Shown piece by piece: positions 27,901 to 39,341 of a stretch of DNA of 64,000 nt. The notes beneath the pieces were generated by a model. That model searched no databases. It saw nothing but the letters and a program-made list of their open reading frames with translations, and had not been told where the DNA came from. The first letter of the stretch is position 1. Each line of letters begins with the position of its first letter. A program made the translations under genes and the position numbers. This stretch comes from Megachile rotundata. Lineage: Eukaryota > Arthropoda > Insecta > Hymenoptera > Megachilidae. Where the stretch lies: positions 11,446,501-11,510,500 of the forward strand of contig NC_134995.1 of the NCBI RefSeq assembly GCF_050947335.1. The letters run 5' to 3'.

Positions 27901-30900
27901 TGCCGCAATTTATCACGAAAATTGCGCTCGAAATGGCAACGGACGTCGCAAACAACTCGTCCAACGTCACGTCGAGAAATTGATATTATGTAAGGTGAAC
28001 GAAGAACACATAAAGTAACGATGGCCGCAAAGAGAAAGAAAAAAATAAACGAAAGAAAGAAAACTCGACGAGCTGAAACGACAGACAGAGACTAGTCCCG
28101 CCATAACGAGTGGTGTAAATTATAAATGCCTCCTTCGGCCTCGTCTTTCGTCCGATCCTCGTCATCGTACAACAGCCTTAATGGCAGCCGGTGAAAAAGA
28201 ACGGGCGCACCCGCGACATCGACCATCTGTCCTCGTAAAAGAAGAAAAGCGTCTCGTCTGGTCTCGCATACCATGACCATAAAGCATAGTTCATGCAAAA
28301 GAGAAATTCGCTTTGCAAATCAAAACTCACTGAACGATCGAATAATTAGTTTCGCTACGAGAAAAAATTCGAGACATGGTATTGTATCGAATAATCCTGA
28401 ACAACCAATCTTATGTACAAACACCAATGTTATTACCAAACTTGCACAAATTAGAGAATCTTGGAAGAAAGAAGAATCGTGTTACTCTTTTTATTTTCGA
28501 ATTTTATTTGACGAGCAAGCAATTGCCACTGTTGCCGCTCCGTCTATGAAGAGGCACTCTCGAGTGTTTCGTTTTCCTCATTAGCGGAGTTTGATGATCG
28601 ACACGAACGAGTCTGTGCGGCTATAAATAAATAGTTTGAAGAGTTTTCGAGGAAGGAAACACTGGTAATTAATAAGCGTTTGCCAACGCGGCCAATTTGA
28701 AAAGCGATGTGAAAAAGGATATGAAATTTTAAGTCGGTGAATTCACCTGTTCGATAGGGGTTCCTGATCAAACCTTAACCTAACCAACTCAAACCGAACC
28801 GGGTTTAAGGTAGACAGTAATCCATTGTTAGCAGAGCGCTGGAGTTTGCAGGGCTCGGGGCAAAAGCCGATATTATTCGGAAGATACAGATTATGGTGCA
28901 TAACAGATTTTCGAATGTTAGATTAATTTCGTTAAATCTAACTCGAAGGGTGATAAAACGTAACAATCAAGGTGAATTAACGGAAGCTCTGTTTTCGAAA
29001 GTAAAACGGTGAAAACGAGTTGCAGCGAATATCCGTGATGAGGTTGTGTGCAATGCGCTCGTTAGCGGTCACGTGTATTTCACACGAACGACTATCCTTT
29101 CATTAAGCAGCAGAACACGTGTAAGGTTTTTCTGTGTGGCCGCTGAATCGTCGAAGAACCCTTCGTACAGAAGGTATATTACATCCATCGGAGGTGTGCG
29201 AATAAAAATTTCTCTGATTCATCCTTATTCTTCTGCCTCTTCGCTTTTTCCCACCCGTACTTCATCTTCTGAAATACTGTCCTTTCTTTTCTCTTTGTTT
29301 CGTCTTTTTACTCGAACGGAAAAAGAACTGAAAACGCGTCGTTGAAATCGTCAACGGAGCAATTCATCGTGAAACGAACCGAGAGAACTGGATTTCAGCG
29401 GAGAATTTAATTTGCAGATTCATCGCGACGCGTTGCACGAAACGTTATATCGCCGTCCGCTCTATTGCCGCGTATCGACACTCGTCAGATCGACGAGTGC
29501 GTTATTAAATAAAATAAATTGTTATTGTATATGGAATACGTTAATTGGAACATAAAATGGCTCCAGATTCTTAGATATTGAAAAAGTGAAAATTTCAATC
29601 TTCCTAAAGTTGAAGAATCTTTCTTTATTTGGTTAAGAAGTTAGAGTGTAAGTAATAGAAAAACGTTTGGGGATACCGGGTATGAAAGAAGCACGAGCGT
29701 TTGAATTATTAACAGAAGAATTAACGCGTATCGACGAGTGCATTATTAAATAAAATAAAACGACTTGTTATTGTATATAGGATACGTTAATTGGAACATA
29801 AAATGGCTCCAGATTCTTAGATATTGAAAAGCAACAGTGAAAATTTCAATCCTGAAGTCGAAGAATCTTTCTTTATTTGGTTAAGAAGTTAGAGTTTAAG
29901 TAATAGAAAAACGTTTGGGGATACCGGGTATAAAAGAAGCAGGAACGTTTGAATTATTAACAGAAGGATTAACGCGAACGCAGAGAGTGGTCCACGAGAA
30001 GCCCAGAAGCCGATTAACGACCGCTCGGAACGACCTCTGCAAACATTCGAAACCTCCTCGTACCGTGTGTTTCATAACGAACTCTAAAAAGATAATAATC
30101 GTTCCTCTGGGCAGTCGAGTCGTTCGGGAGCGTTTTTCAGGGAAACCGTGCCAAATAGACCGATTAAAATAACGTAACAGCCTTATCTCGCGCATCCTCG
30201 AGCAATAATAGTTAATGCTCGATCAACGTGATTCCCTCTTGTTCTTGTCGACCAGAAGAATGGCCAATAAACTGAAAGCTCTTTCGGAGCTTCTGCGAGT
30301 CAATTTGTACCCTCTTCGTGAACAGACGCGCATAAAAACGTGCTCGTCTTCTTTAACCTATACCAACTTAACTCCCTGACGCGTAAATAGCATGAAACTC
30401 GAAGCGTTTCGAAAATATTATCCCTCGACTTAAATAAAACAAGAAGCTAATCCTGTAACGCATTAAACTTTTTACGACACGGTAACGGAAATCGGAATGA
30501 TAAAGTGCACGTTAATTTTATAATATTCCATGACACTGTGGCGCTAAATTCGAAATCGCAATGAAAGTTAAGAAAAGAATACAGAAATACGACGTTAATA
30601 ATTTTAGAGGAAGAAACGTAAGAACCATCATTTTAACGGGCTTGGTAGTTGCAGCGGGAAAGATCGATGCACGGCTACGAAGGGAAAGGAGAAACAAAGA
30701 AACCATTCTTTGGAGGTGTTCGTTTGAACGTGAACACACGTGTGCGCGCGCGAGCAGTCTTTGTGTGTACGTGACACACGAGGCCGGGTACCACGGGGAT
30801 CTCGAGAGAAACAGAAAAGAATTACGACAGCGTAAATCTCGAGCAACTATTCGAAAGCGAAACGTGGAAAAATGCAAGGCGACAAACGTTTATTGTGATC

Positions 30901-32706
30901 TGTGTGTATTTTGGTTATTTACGTCACGCGTTTCGCTCCAGCGAAAAACAGAGGTCTGCACGGTTGGCAGTAATGGCGTACCGGTAGCTCTGTTACGCTA
31001 GAAAGTCACGTGACGTAAAAGAGTCAAGGAAAACGCGTTAAAAACAGCAAACTATATAAATTCGATCGAAACGACGTGAAATAGCCGATGAATCTTGTTT
31101 ACAAAAAATACCGCGTGCCGGTGAATCATCGTGAACAGAACAGTCGATGAGATATTTATGCAAACGCGACCAATAATATACCGTGCCGATAACGAGCTCC
31201 CAATTAAAACGCCATTAACATTCGAATTCTTCCAGGAAGCGCGCCACGCCGGGACAGTGGCGTAAAGATATGAATACACCTTTTTCTAATTTTAAAACTC
31301 TGCAATTTTCAGATTTTAGAAAATGACGTATTACACGCGAGTGGATTGAATTAATTTATTACTTGGTTAGGTTAGGTTCGATAGACGTCTATTGCGCTGA
31401 GTTCGTTGGACCGTTTCTAAATCATCGATGACATCGGAAAATAATCGATAATGAATTTTAATCTTATTAACCTGTTTCACGCTTAAATAAAATTCTTACA
31501 AATTTAAAAAAAACAGTTTTATTACTAGCTGCAAAATTATACGATTACTGTCGAATAGTGATTCGTAGCGACAAGTCGGAATTATTTGTGTTTTCAGAAA
31601 ATACGCCACTGCGCGAAGTTTATACATGATATCGGATCGTAATCAAATGCCACAGACGTCTAGAAATAACAAATCGAGAGCGACGAAATGCAACGAGGGA
31701 CTACGTAGAAAAAAGATAACACGCGAATTCAGCACGCACACGCGTAAGGCACGCAACTACGACGCAGCAGCATTATAAAGTGGAGTAATAAAATGAGATC
31801 ATCGTTACCGCTTCTCGGGCGCACTCTGACGCACACGCGCGAGCGGATGCAACCTACGCGTCACATACACGCGAGCAAGCTATATACGCCGCGAGAAAAG
31901 AACGTACATATATTTGCCGAATTGTTAATCGCCGGTTACTCGAAAAACCAGTGAGGTAAAGCCACAACGTAACGTTACGTGCGTTGCGTCATGGGAACAC
32001 AAGTCTGGCCAAGGTCACGACGCTCCAAAATGTACATATAAGGGTGAATCATCTAACAAGGATCCCAACTTTCGCTCGTACATTTTAACGAAACTTTAAC
32101 GACGAAGTTTGTGATAAAGACGAAATAAATGTAAAATCGAAATATTAGGTTAGGTTAGGATTACGTCAACACAAGGTCAGATCGGACTTTTACTGTAAAC
32201 GTTAGAGCAACGTGTTTTCTACTATAACGGAGTTAATCCCTAAGTAAAACTGTCGACAGAAAAGAACCCCTGCTAGAAATTATCAGAATCGTTAAATAAA
32301 TATTTAAACTTCGATGTTATATGAAATTAGTGTCAACACTCGAATATTTTTGACAGTATCAGACGAGCCGGTCCACTCCGAAAAATTCATGTCACGTAAA
32401 AAGAACCCTAACGAAATTCGACTACCGGTCGCAAGGCAAAAAGAGAAACACGGACGAGTCATCGAAATCAAAACTGAGGAAGGCGTAATAACAAAGGTCG
32501 TGTTCCAAGATCCAACTACGGCACACGCGCGTTCGTTGCCATGTGCCAATGACATGGCGTACATGCACTCGCGAGCAACGTCGAAACTTGCACGTCGCGC
32601 TCGAAATAAGGAATAAAAATACGTGGGCAAAAAATAGCTCCGGGTACTCACCTCTTTCCCTTCGTTCAATATACTCGGCGGCCTGTAGTAGGGCAGCAAT
32701 GCTCAT
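24953..32706 (-). CDS. Mxd: Mxd/MXI1-type Max dimerisation protein, 5' three coding exons (partial)
   Basis: Three exons on the minus strand join in frame: 32706-32652 (55 nt), 27208-27115 (94 nt) and 24982-24953 (30 nt). All have good splice sites (donors GTGAGT, GTTAGT, GTGAGT; acceptors ending TTGCAG). Exon 1 encodes MSIAALLQAAEYIERRER, the Sin3-interaction helix of the Mad/Mxd family. Exon 2 continues EAEHGYAS and a lysine-rich linker (TKRPKTKKSQGS). The 30-nt exon encodes R-TTHNELEKN, the start of the basic DNA-binding region. From family knowledge, Mxd proteins pair with Max, bind CACGTG E-boxes and recruit Sin3/HDAC, opposing Myc. The gene is partial: the last exon ends two bases into a codon, and the helix-loop-helix and zipper exons were not found in the remaining 24.9 kb, so they should lie beyond the left edge. 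The order SID, EAEHGYAS, HNELEKN matches recalled vertebrate MXD1, which makes the call firm; Mnt is less likely because the basic region reads HNELEKN. Confidence 0.93.
26461..27067. mobile_element. TTAA element family D, copy 2, interrupted by family A
   Basis: Starts TAACCCTTTGCGCTCGGAG and ends GTGCAAAGGGTTGAA, so the ends are inverted copies. It contains the family A copy at 26659. Its left part keeps an uninterrupted TTAATACAATAA where copy 1 carries its insertion. Confidence 0.7.
26659..26867. mobile_element. TTAA MITE family A, copy 2
   Basis: 209-bp relative of the element at 10695-10907, with one mismatch in the left terminal repeat and a small internal deletion. It is also nested in a family D element, at a different internal site. 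Confidence 0.9.
27512..27748. mobile_element. TTAA MITE family C, copy 5
   Basis: 237 bp from TTAACCCTTTCCTGGACTTT to GGCACGGGAAGGGGTTAA, in the same orientation as 22532 and closely similar inside. It lies in Mxd intron 1. Confidence 0.8.
29491..29975. repeat. Tandem duplication, 241-bp unit, two copies
   Basis: Copies start CGACGAGTGCRTTATTAAAT at 29491 and 29732 and run to AACAGAAGRATTAACGCG. They are over 90% alike by eye, indicating a fairly recent duplication inside Mxd intron 1. Confidence 0.9.
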
Positions 32707-35700
32707 ATTTCCCCGGTTTGGCGTAATTCTGGCGGCTTCGGTTCACTACCTCTTTCCCTGCAATCCCGGCACTCACACCGACACACAACGCGAGAAACGT
32801 TCAGAAACGCACACCAAGAACAAACAGCCCCGTGCACCGCGGCTGGCTACGTGTTACGTCGTGTTGTTGTTGATGTTGACGTTGACGTTGTTGTTGGTTG
32901 GCGCTACTGCCGCTTCTCGAACTTTTCTCTTCACCCGCCTGTTCAACCGCCTCTTCTTCTCTTCCTCCTCTGCCACCGCCACCTCTTCCTCCTTTTCTCG
33001 ACCGTCCGCGCGCCTCGCTGGCTGCGTTAGCTTACGTGCACACACGTAACACACACGAGACTAGCACGATTTCAAACGCGCACTAGATTCGCGGACGGCA
33101 AATCGATGGCCGGACTTCTCCAACCGTGATACGCATCAAGAATCGCGTGTATATGTTTTTTTTCAGTTTTCGATCTTTCTTCCCGTTCCCGTTTACACTC
33201 TCCGTCGTTCGTTCCACGTGCAAAGAATTTAGTTATATCGTTCGTGTCTGTCTCTTACTCTCGAACTTCTACTTGCCTGGTCCGCTTACGCGCCAGTTTA
33301 TCCTTCTCTCTACTTTTTTTACCCAACGACGTGTTCCACTCGATCCTTCTTCTTTTCGCCTGACTTCGTCGGTTCTTCTTTCTTCACCTTCGTTTCACAA
33401 CATTCACTAGGAGCACACAGCATACACGTGAAAGAAAAATCGACGAGTATCGCGAGACGAGAATACGGCGCACCGCTGCTCCTCCACACTTCCTTACACG
33501 GAGTCGCGTGCGAGCGAACTCGGACCGTGTTCCGTGATAATACAGAGAAAGAGAGCGACTCGCGAGCACGGTACAATTGGAAGGAGGCACACTATAGCGA
33601 AGTCACTAGGCGAATCGAAAGGGTCGAGAGATTACGCGTGTCGCTGGTAATTTATCGTGAACCCGAGCGAACGAACGAACCGTCGCGAAAAAACCCGACC
33701 TCGATCGGTGATAGGCCGGTTCTTGACTCGTGTCGCGCTCGCCGAACTATTATTTTCGTTCAGGACACGAGATTCTGATGTACACTCGCGAGCACCGTAC
33801 ACTTCCCTAGGGAAAATGGCGATGTAGGGGAATGGGCCTCATCATTTCTTCATTTACTATCGATAAGTTTTCGAAATTTATCAATTTCAGAATTTCCAGA
33901 TTACAGAATTTGGCGGGGTAAACTTTTGAAATTTGGAGATCCGTGAAATCTAAAGAGACCAAGAAACCGAGAATTTAGAATTTAGATTTAGAACTGAAAA
34001 AGTTTTCACAAAATTGAAAAGAAACGCGTGGTATCCCTCCCACTACGCTCGTCTTTATCCAAAAAAAGCCTATATTGTCCTCAAGCATACACATAGTGCA
34101 TATGCATGCGACCACTTTACCGGCTACTTGTTTTGTACCACGACCTTGAACGCGTACAGCTCACAGATCCGTACCCTAGAGAATATCTCTATTCTAGAGT
34201 CTAGACGTTAAATCATCTGGTGTGTCTACACAAAACGAAATATTTCTATACCCTCGATCTAGACTTTGAATACAGAACCTACCGTCAGCGCGTAACTAAA
34301 CTCGTGAAACATTCGCCGCGTATACATATACCAATCGTCCTTTTTCGTGATTCACGCACGTAACTCGGTCAACTTCTCGCGAGGTCAACGATTTCCATCA
34401 AACTCACGCAATACGCGTTCCGCGAATGGCAACCGATAAAACCTTAATTTCTTCGGTAGAGAAAACGTGCATACGTTGTCACGCACAGAACACACGGCAA
34501 AATCTTCTAGAAACTCGCGTTACATTCGTACTGGTTTCCCGTTCACGATGAACACACGTAAAGGCGCTCCCTTGGATCGCTCGCGACTTTCAGTACACAT
34601 GCACGTTATACACCGCACAAACACGCCTATGAGCACGGGTTATAACGCGTGTACGTGATCGGCAACGAGTGTGGTTCTCGAACGGTGGTGCATACGCGTG
34701 CATAGGACGTTGTACGAGAGCAGTGATACGCAATACGCGATGCAGCCTTAAAACGAGTGTGAGCCACGTTACTGACAACGCTCCGATACCTCTACGTTGT
34801 ATACATGCACTGGTAAAACGCGTGCGTATGTACGACGTCGAGGATCGAGTGTATTTCGACCCTATCGTCCACCTAGTGACATTTGGCACGCCGGATACGT
34901 TCGCTCGCACACGAAAGTAGGCGCAGCTGAGCGACGACGTAAAGAAAGACGGTCACTGTGGGATCGGCACTGCCTAACACTACTATTGCACAGACTTTCC
35001 GCGAAGTGGGGGGCTAGGACAAAGAAAAGGAGACACCAACTGACCGACGACGACGAGCCCACGAGCCCCCGACGACGACGACGACGACTACGACAAGCCG
35101 ACGAGCGAGCGACAGCCTGATACCTCCGCACTTCGCGAGCACTCTCACGCATTTATCGATGTCAAACGTCTCTGCACCGTACAAGCACCAGACGTCGCTT
35201 CTTACGCGAATACCGATTGGCCCAGCGGTGCGCGAGTGCACTGCCTCGACCAATCAAACGCTCTGATACGGCGCTGCCGTACGAGCCGCCACCAGCACCG
35301 GTGGTGTCACGTGAATCTCATGCCCGAAAACAAAACAAACAGCTGGCCGTGTTCCTCGCCTCGCTCCCTTGCACGCTATCGTGCGTGCACTTTTCGACCA
35401 CGATATGCTTGGAATAAATAGCCCCTTTTCTTTCTACACTCGAGCCGAGTGTAGGCTTACTTTGGATGAGAATATACATAGGGAAACATACTCCCACTAC
35501 TTGCTTTTCATTTTGGAGGGTCAAATGTAGGAACTTGCAAATTTTTAATATCTTGTATTTTCGAAAACACTGATGTACATCTTGACAACTTTTGAAAATG
35601 TTACATTCTTACATTTTCCAAACTCTCCGATTTCGATATTTTTAAATTGTAAATATTTAAATTCCCGAATTACCAAATTTCAAAATTTGAAAATTTAAAT

Positions 35701-36397
35701 TGACTCAAAATCAATTCTTCTTCTGCTGCGTTAACATTTTTTTACGAAACTCTACAAGTGTTGACAAGTGTTCGATATGTTATAGGCAGGAATCTACGTG
35801 TACCGATTTTGTTTAAAATTTAATTATAAGCATTCTTACATATTTGTAATAATAAAATTTCTGAGCAGAACAAATCGACTTGTTTTAAGATTTTTTTTAA
35901 CTTTTAAATTACAATTGTAAATTTATTTGCTGGAATTTATTTATATTTTCGTATGAACGTATATTGACATTTGCAAAGATAAAATCTCTTGTATAGGAAT
36001 GTTCTTTTACGTTACATCTTACATTTAATCATTTTTCTACTTTATCTACAATTCATAGGTGCGTCGATCATATGATTTTCTATAAAATATTTTTTCCGTC
36101 TTTAATGAATATATGTTATTATATTTTTACGTGGGCGTTCGATTAAATATATGAATAAGGAACGACAATTAATTCTGATTTTAAATACCTTGAGTGAAGC
36201 GCGTTTGAAAGTTTACACGATCGCGCCATTTTCTATATCCGGTTCGCCGTCAACCATTACTTTTTCAAATCGGTACTTCCGAATCCATCGTGATCCACGT
36301 TGTGTATAGGATGTTGTTTAAATGTGACATATTCAAGTTGAGATTCGAAAGATAGTAATTTTACGAATAATGACAGTGAAAAATGTAATCGGAATAC
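32707..36397. other. Upstream region of Mxd, CpG-rich, probable 5'UTR and promoter
   Basis: From the Mxd start codon to about 35.4 kb the sequence is rich in CG dinucleotides and has GTT/GAC-type repeats (near 32,860) and a CGA triplet run (near 35,070). Many open frames overlap on both strands and none is recognisable. From 35.5 kb it turns AT-rich. No TATA-like promoter could be fixed. Confidence 0.5.
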
Positions 36398-36748
36398 ATG
36401 GAAAACATCAAATCTAGCAGATTTCTGCAATTTTCGCCAAAGGTTAAACGGATTTCTTCGAACACGCTGGTTGCGTACGATGTCACTGACCGAAAAGTAA
36501 GTTGCTTGAAGTTTATTGTTTTTGCACAAACTTTATTTAATTTCGATAAAAAGAAATGACATTTGAGGAATTGTAGTAATATATTTACAAGTATGTATAA
36601 ATTAATGGTTTTTATCATTTTTGTGTACTAATGCTACGATCTTCAGTTGTTACGATCGTTATCGAAATATTTGTATGTGTTGTATTGCTATTTTATATTT
36701 TTTGAATCATTTACGCGTGGAATTTGGAATATTTTTATGTATCAGTGA
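36398..36748 (+). CDS. Weak two-exon candidate for a 66-aa small membrane protein
   Basis: From the ATG at 36398 an exon of 33 codons reads MENIKSSRFLQFSPKVKRIS, SNTLVAYDVTDRK and ends at the strong donor AAA|GTAAGT (36496). An in-frame stop lies just upstream of the ATG. The next acceptor, CGATCTTCAG, gives an exon from 36647 that continues in phase 0 as LLRSLSKYLYVLYCYFIFFE and stops at 36746-36748. The second half is hydrophobic enough for one membrane segment. The family is not recognised. The first exon looks coding; the second is AT-rich and could be wrong, for example if the real acceptor is elsewhere. It is the only plus-strand candidate in the right half of the window. Confidence 0.3.
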
Positions 36749-37158
36749 AATAATAATAATCACAAAATTATTAATATTTTGTAGCAATTATGCACGTACA
36801 AAATGATATGTAAATCGCGAAATGTAAATTTTACGAAATTATTAATTTAAACGTTGAAAATTAATTGTAACCGCTTATTATCTGTCATTCATATTCATTC
36901 TGTAGCAAACGATTATTTTTTTTCGATGAATATCGACTGAGTAATTTATTACCACTTGAAAAGATAGATAATCTATACAAAAATTAACCTCTTGAAGTAT
37001 TCGAGCGATAAATAATTTAAAAATAACAAATTTTTTTTATCTTAAAAATAGAAATATTTGTTCAACATATCATAACAGATTTATGTTTTTACACAATATA
37101 ACAAAATAAAAGGGGTTTAATTGTAAAATACATTCTAAGGATGTGAATTTTACCTTCA

Positions 37159-37174
37159 TTTATTTTGCTTTATT
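37159..37174 (-). terminator. DALRD3: DALRD3 poly(A) signals (two AATAAA hexamers)
   Basis: Two minus-strand AATAAA hexamers, at 37174-37169 and 37164-37159, lie 103-118 nt past the DALRD3 stop in very AT-rich sequence. Confidence 0.5.
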
Positions 37175-37276
37175 TTAATTGTCTTTCTTAAAAAATGTAC
37201 ATAGAATTTTTTGTATCGTTTATGTATTAACTTTTTAAAAACAACATTTTTTGTTAAATATTTGTACATTGATAAA

Positions 37277-38917
37277 TTACATTCGAGATACTGGAACTAT
37301 ATCAAGCAATGCTAATGAATTTTGAAGTACAATTTGCAATACATGCAACATGTATAATCTTGCAACCATTGTTGGAATCAAGTGATCGTAACCTTCCTGT
37401 AATGCAATAGTAAACACATAATTAATAATAATTGCAATTTTTGCATCAAAGATATTCATGGATAGCTAAACTTACAGTTAAAATTTTAGTTGTACGATAA
37501 TAGACACTAAATTTTTTACATAATCTTGATAAAAATATGCATATTATTTGAGGATTTGTTTGAAAGCCAGGTTCATATCTCAAACACTCTTTGATCATTT
37601 CTTGATATCCAATAATGAAGTTATGTATAAGTTCCCATTCATCCTGAAAATATAGATCATAACTTTTGGAAATATGAATCAAATAAATAGCCTTCAGATA
37701 AAATACCTGTTGATTTAATAAAGAAAAGTCTACGTCATAAACATGGGGTAAATTAGGGTATTCTCCTTTCAATCTTTTGTCATTGTATTTTTTAATAATT
37801 GCTGCTATTCTAGCAGTATTATATAATATAAAAGATGCACCTAAAAACTGATAGTAATAGAAATTGTTTATTTAGAAATTCTATATAATTCATGATAAAT
37901 TGTAAGCGAGAACCTTTCATGTTTGTGGTATTCCTGTTAGGTGCAGGATTAATTGCAATAGAAACAGAACGACTAGGTTTTACAGAAAGTAATTCAAATG
38001 TAGCCATTGCTTTTGCAACATTTTCAATAAAATTATCTTCTATTATTATGTCATGTTCATTTTCTTCAAAATACTTGTGTTCATTCAGTGTTTTCAGTTC
38101 CTCAATTTTATAGTTAATATACTCTTCCCAAGTTAGGGTTGCTTCTTTACAATTCTTTTCTGCATTTTTCACAACACCACATACACACTTTTCATAATTT
38201 TCTTCCACCTCTCCTTGCGACTTGGTGGTGAATATAAATTTATAATCTGATCCTTCATCCAATATTCTGCCTCCATGTAATTTAACAATCTTTTCAGTAA
38301 CACTCTGTATTAAATGTAATCTTCTTGTCGTGATTTCTGATTCACTGTCTTTATGTGATTTAAAACTAAACACTTTATTGAGCGACAAAGTCCTTCCAAA
38401 GTTGCACTGAGACGTGAGAGCAAGTTTTATCGAGTTGGCAATAAGCGGAGTACGATGTAAGAATAAGCAGACTCTTTCATTTTCCAAAACATACCTTTGT
38501 ATTTTTATCAACCAGTTGCAGCTAGATGATATTAATAACTCTAAAGCCTGTAAAAAACAATATTTTCACTTCAGAATTAGGTTATGTATATATTCTTTAA
38601 GCTGATATTTTCTGTTCCACTTTTACCTCTTTTGCAATATCCTTGTCAGTTTTATCATTTGTGTCACGGCCTTGTATATGTAGAAAATGTTGCAAGATTG
38701 TTGTACATTTTCCATCACACTTATTTGTTCCTTGCAGCAAGTGTTTCCATGCTTTAAGGCTAGGTAAAAAATACAATTCACCATTTGTTGCTAAATTGTC
38801 ATAATTTACCTTTATGACTGAAAAATTTTTACTAGTATTACCACACAGATACAATGTTATGTTATCAACAAGTGTCTGTATACAAATAGATAACGTATTT
38901 TCCATTTGAAACTCCAT
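37277..38917 (-). CDS. DALRD3: DALRD3, DALR anticodon-binding domain-containing protein 3
   Basis: Five exons: 38917-38627, 38547-37914, 37840-37707, 37643-37476 and 37396-37277. They total 1347 nt, 448 aa, ending LALLDIVPVSRM. Reading frame is kept at every junction. The C-terminal part (about residues 309-448) is the alpha-helical DALR domain shared with arginyl-tRNA synthetase: ASFILYNTARIAAI, DFSLLNQQ, FLSRLCKKFSVYYRTTKIL and VARLYMLHVLQIVLQNSLAL. There is no synthetase catalytic HIGH/KMSKS core, and the length suits DALRD3 (human about 540 aa). Human DALRD3 partners METTL2 to make 3-methylcytidine at position 32 of certain arginine tRNAs; that role here is by homology. The exon 2 donor is the unusual GTTCTC, chosen because it alone gives the family's expected MKG-ASFILYN junction and correct phase. 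The start is the first in-frame methionine at 38917. FHIP2 ends 425 bp upstream on the same strand. Confidence 0.88.
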
Positions 38918-39103
38918 AATTAGAGATTCCTATACATGAACCACCTTGAATGTGGGGCAGTATTAACAGCTGACTGTGTTTACCTCAATTATTATAATGA
39001 TTCAAAGTGCAATGTATCATAACATATGTACAAATATTAAATAATTATTGAAAAGGGTGCTAAACAAATTTTCAATAATTGAAACACAATTTTCGATGTT
39101 TTC

Positions 39104-39109
39104 TTTATT
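39104..39109 (-). terminator. FHIP2: FHIP2 poly(A) signal candidate
   Basis: AATAAA on the minus strand, 233 nt after the FHIP2 stop and about 190 nt before the DALRD3 start codon. It is the obvious hexamer in this short interval. Confidence 0.45.
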
Positions 39110-39341
39110 AGAGTCACAAATTGAATCGTGCAAATAAGTCGGTTGCAAATATTAACATTAATATATATAATATTCCCTATACTTATCAGTAAGTTCAGGT
39201 ATGTTACAAATATCGATCACAAAAGAAGAAAAAACAATTCTCTATTTAAGCGTATCTAGAACGACGTTTAAGTAAATGACTCGGCCGTGATATTACAATT
39301 AGTTATCTTAGAATTTACATTATTCTCTTTGATATCGATTA

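Larger units (their letters stand above)
27209..32651 (-). other. Mxd intron 1
   Basis: 5.4 kb holding a family C MITE (27512), a 241-bp tandem duplication (29491) and TTAGG-type runs near 31365 and 32144. A 62-codon minus-strand open frame (from an ATG at 28280 to the stop at 28092, GC-richer than its surroundings) is unexplained. Confidence 0.85.

Noticed and set aside
36191..36229. Minus-strand start MARSCKLSNALHS with a possible GTATTT donor, divergent from the 36398 candidate
   Set aside because: Only 13 codons, weak donor, no matching downstream exon, and phase does not fit Mxd exon 2.
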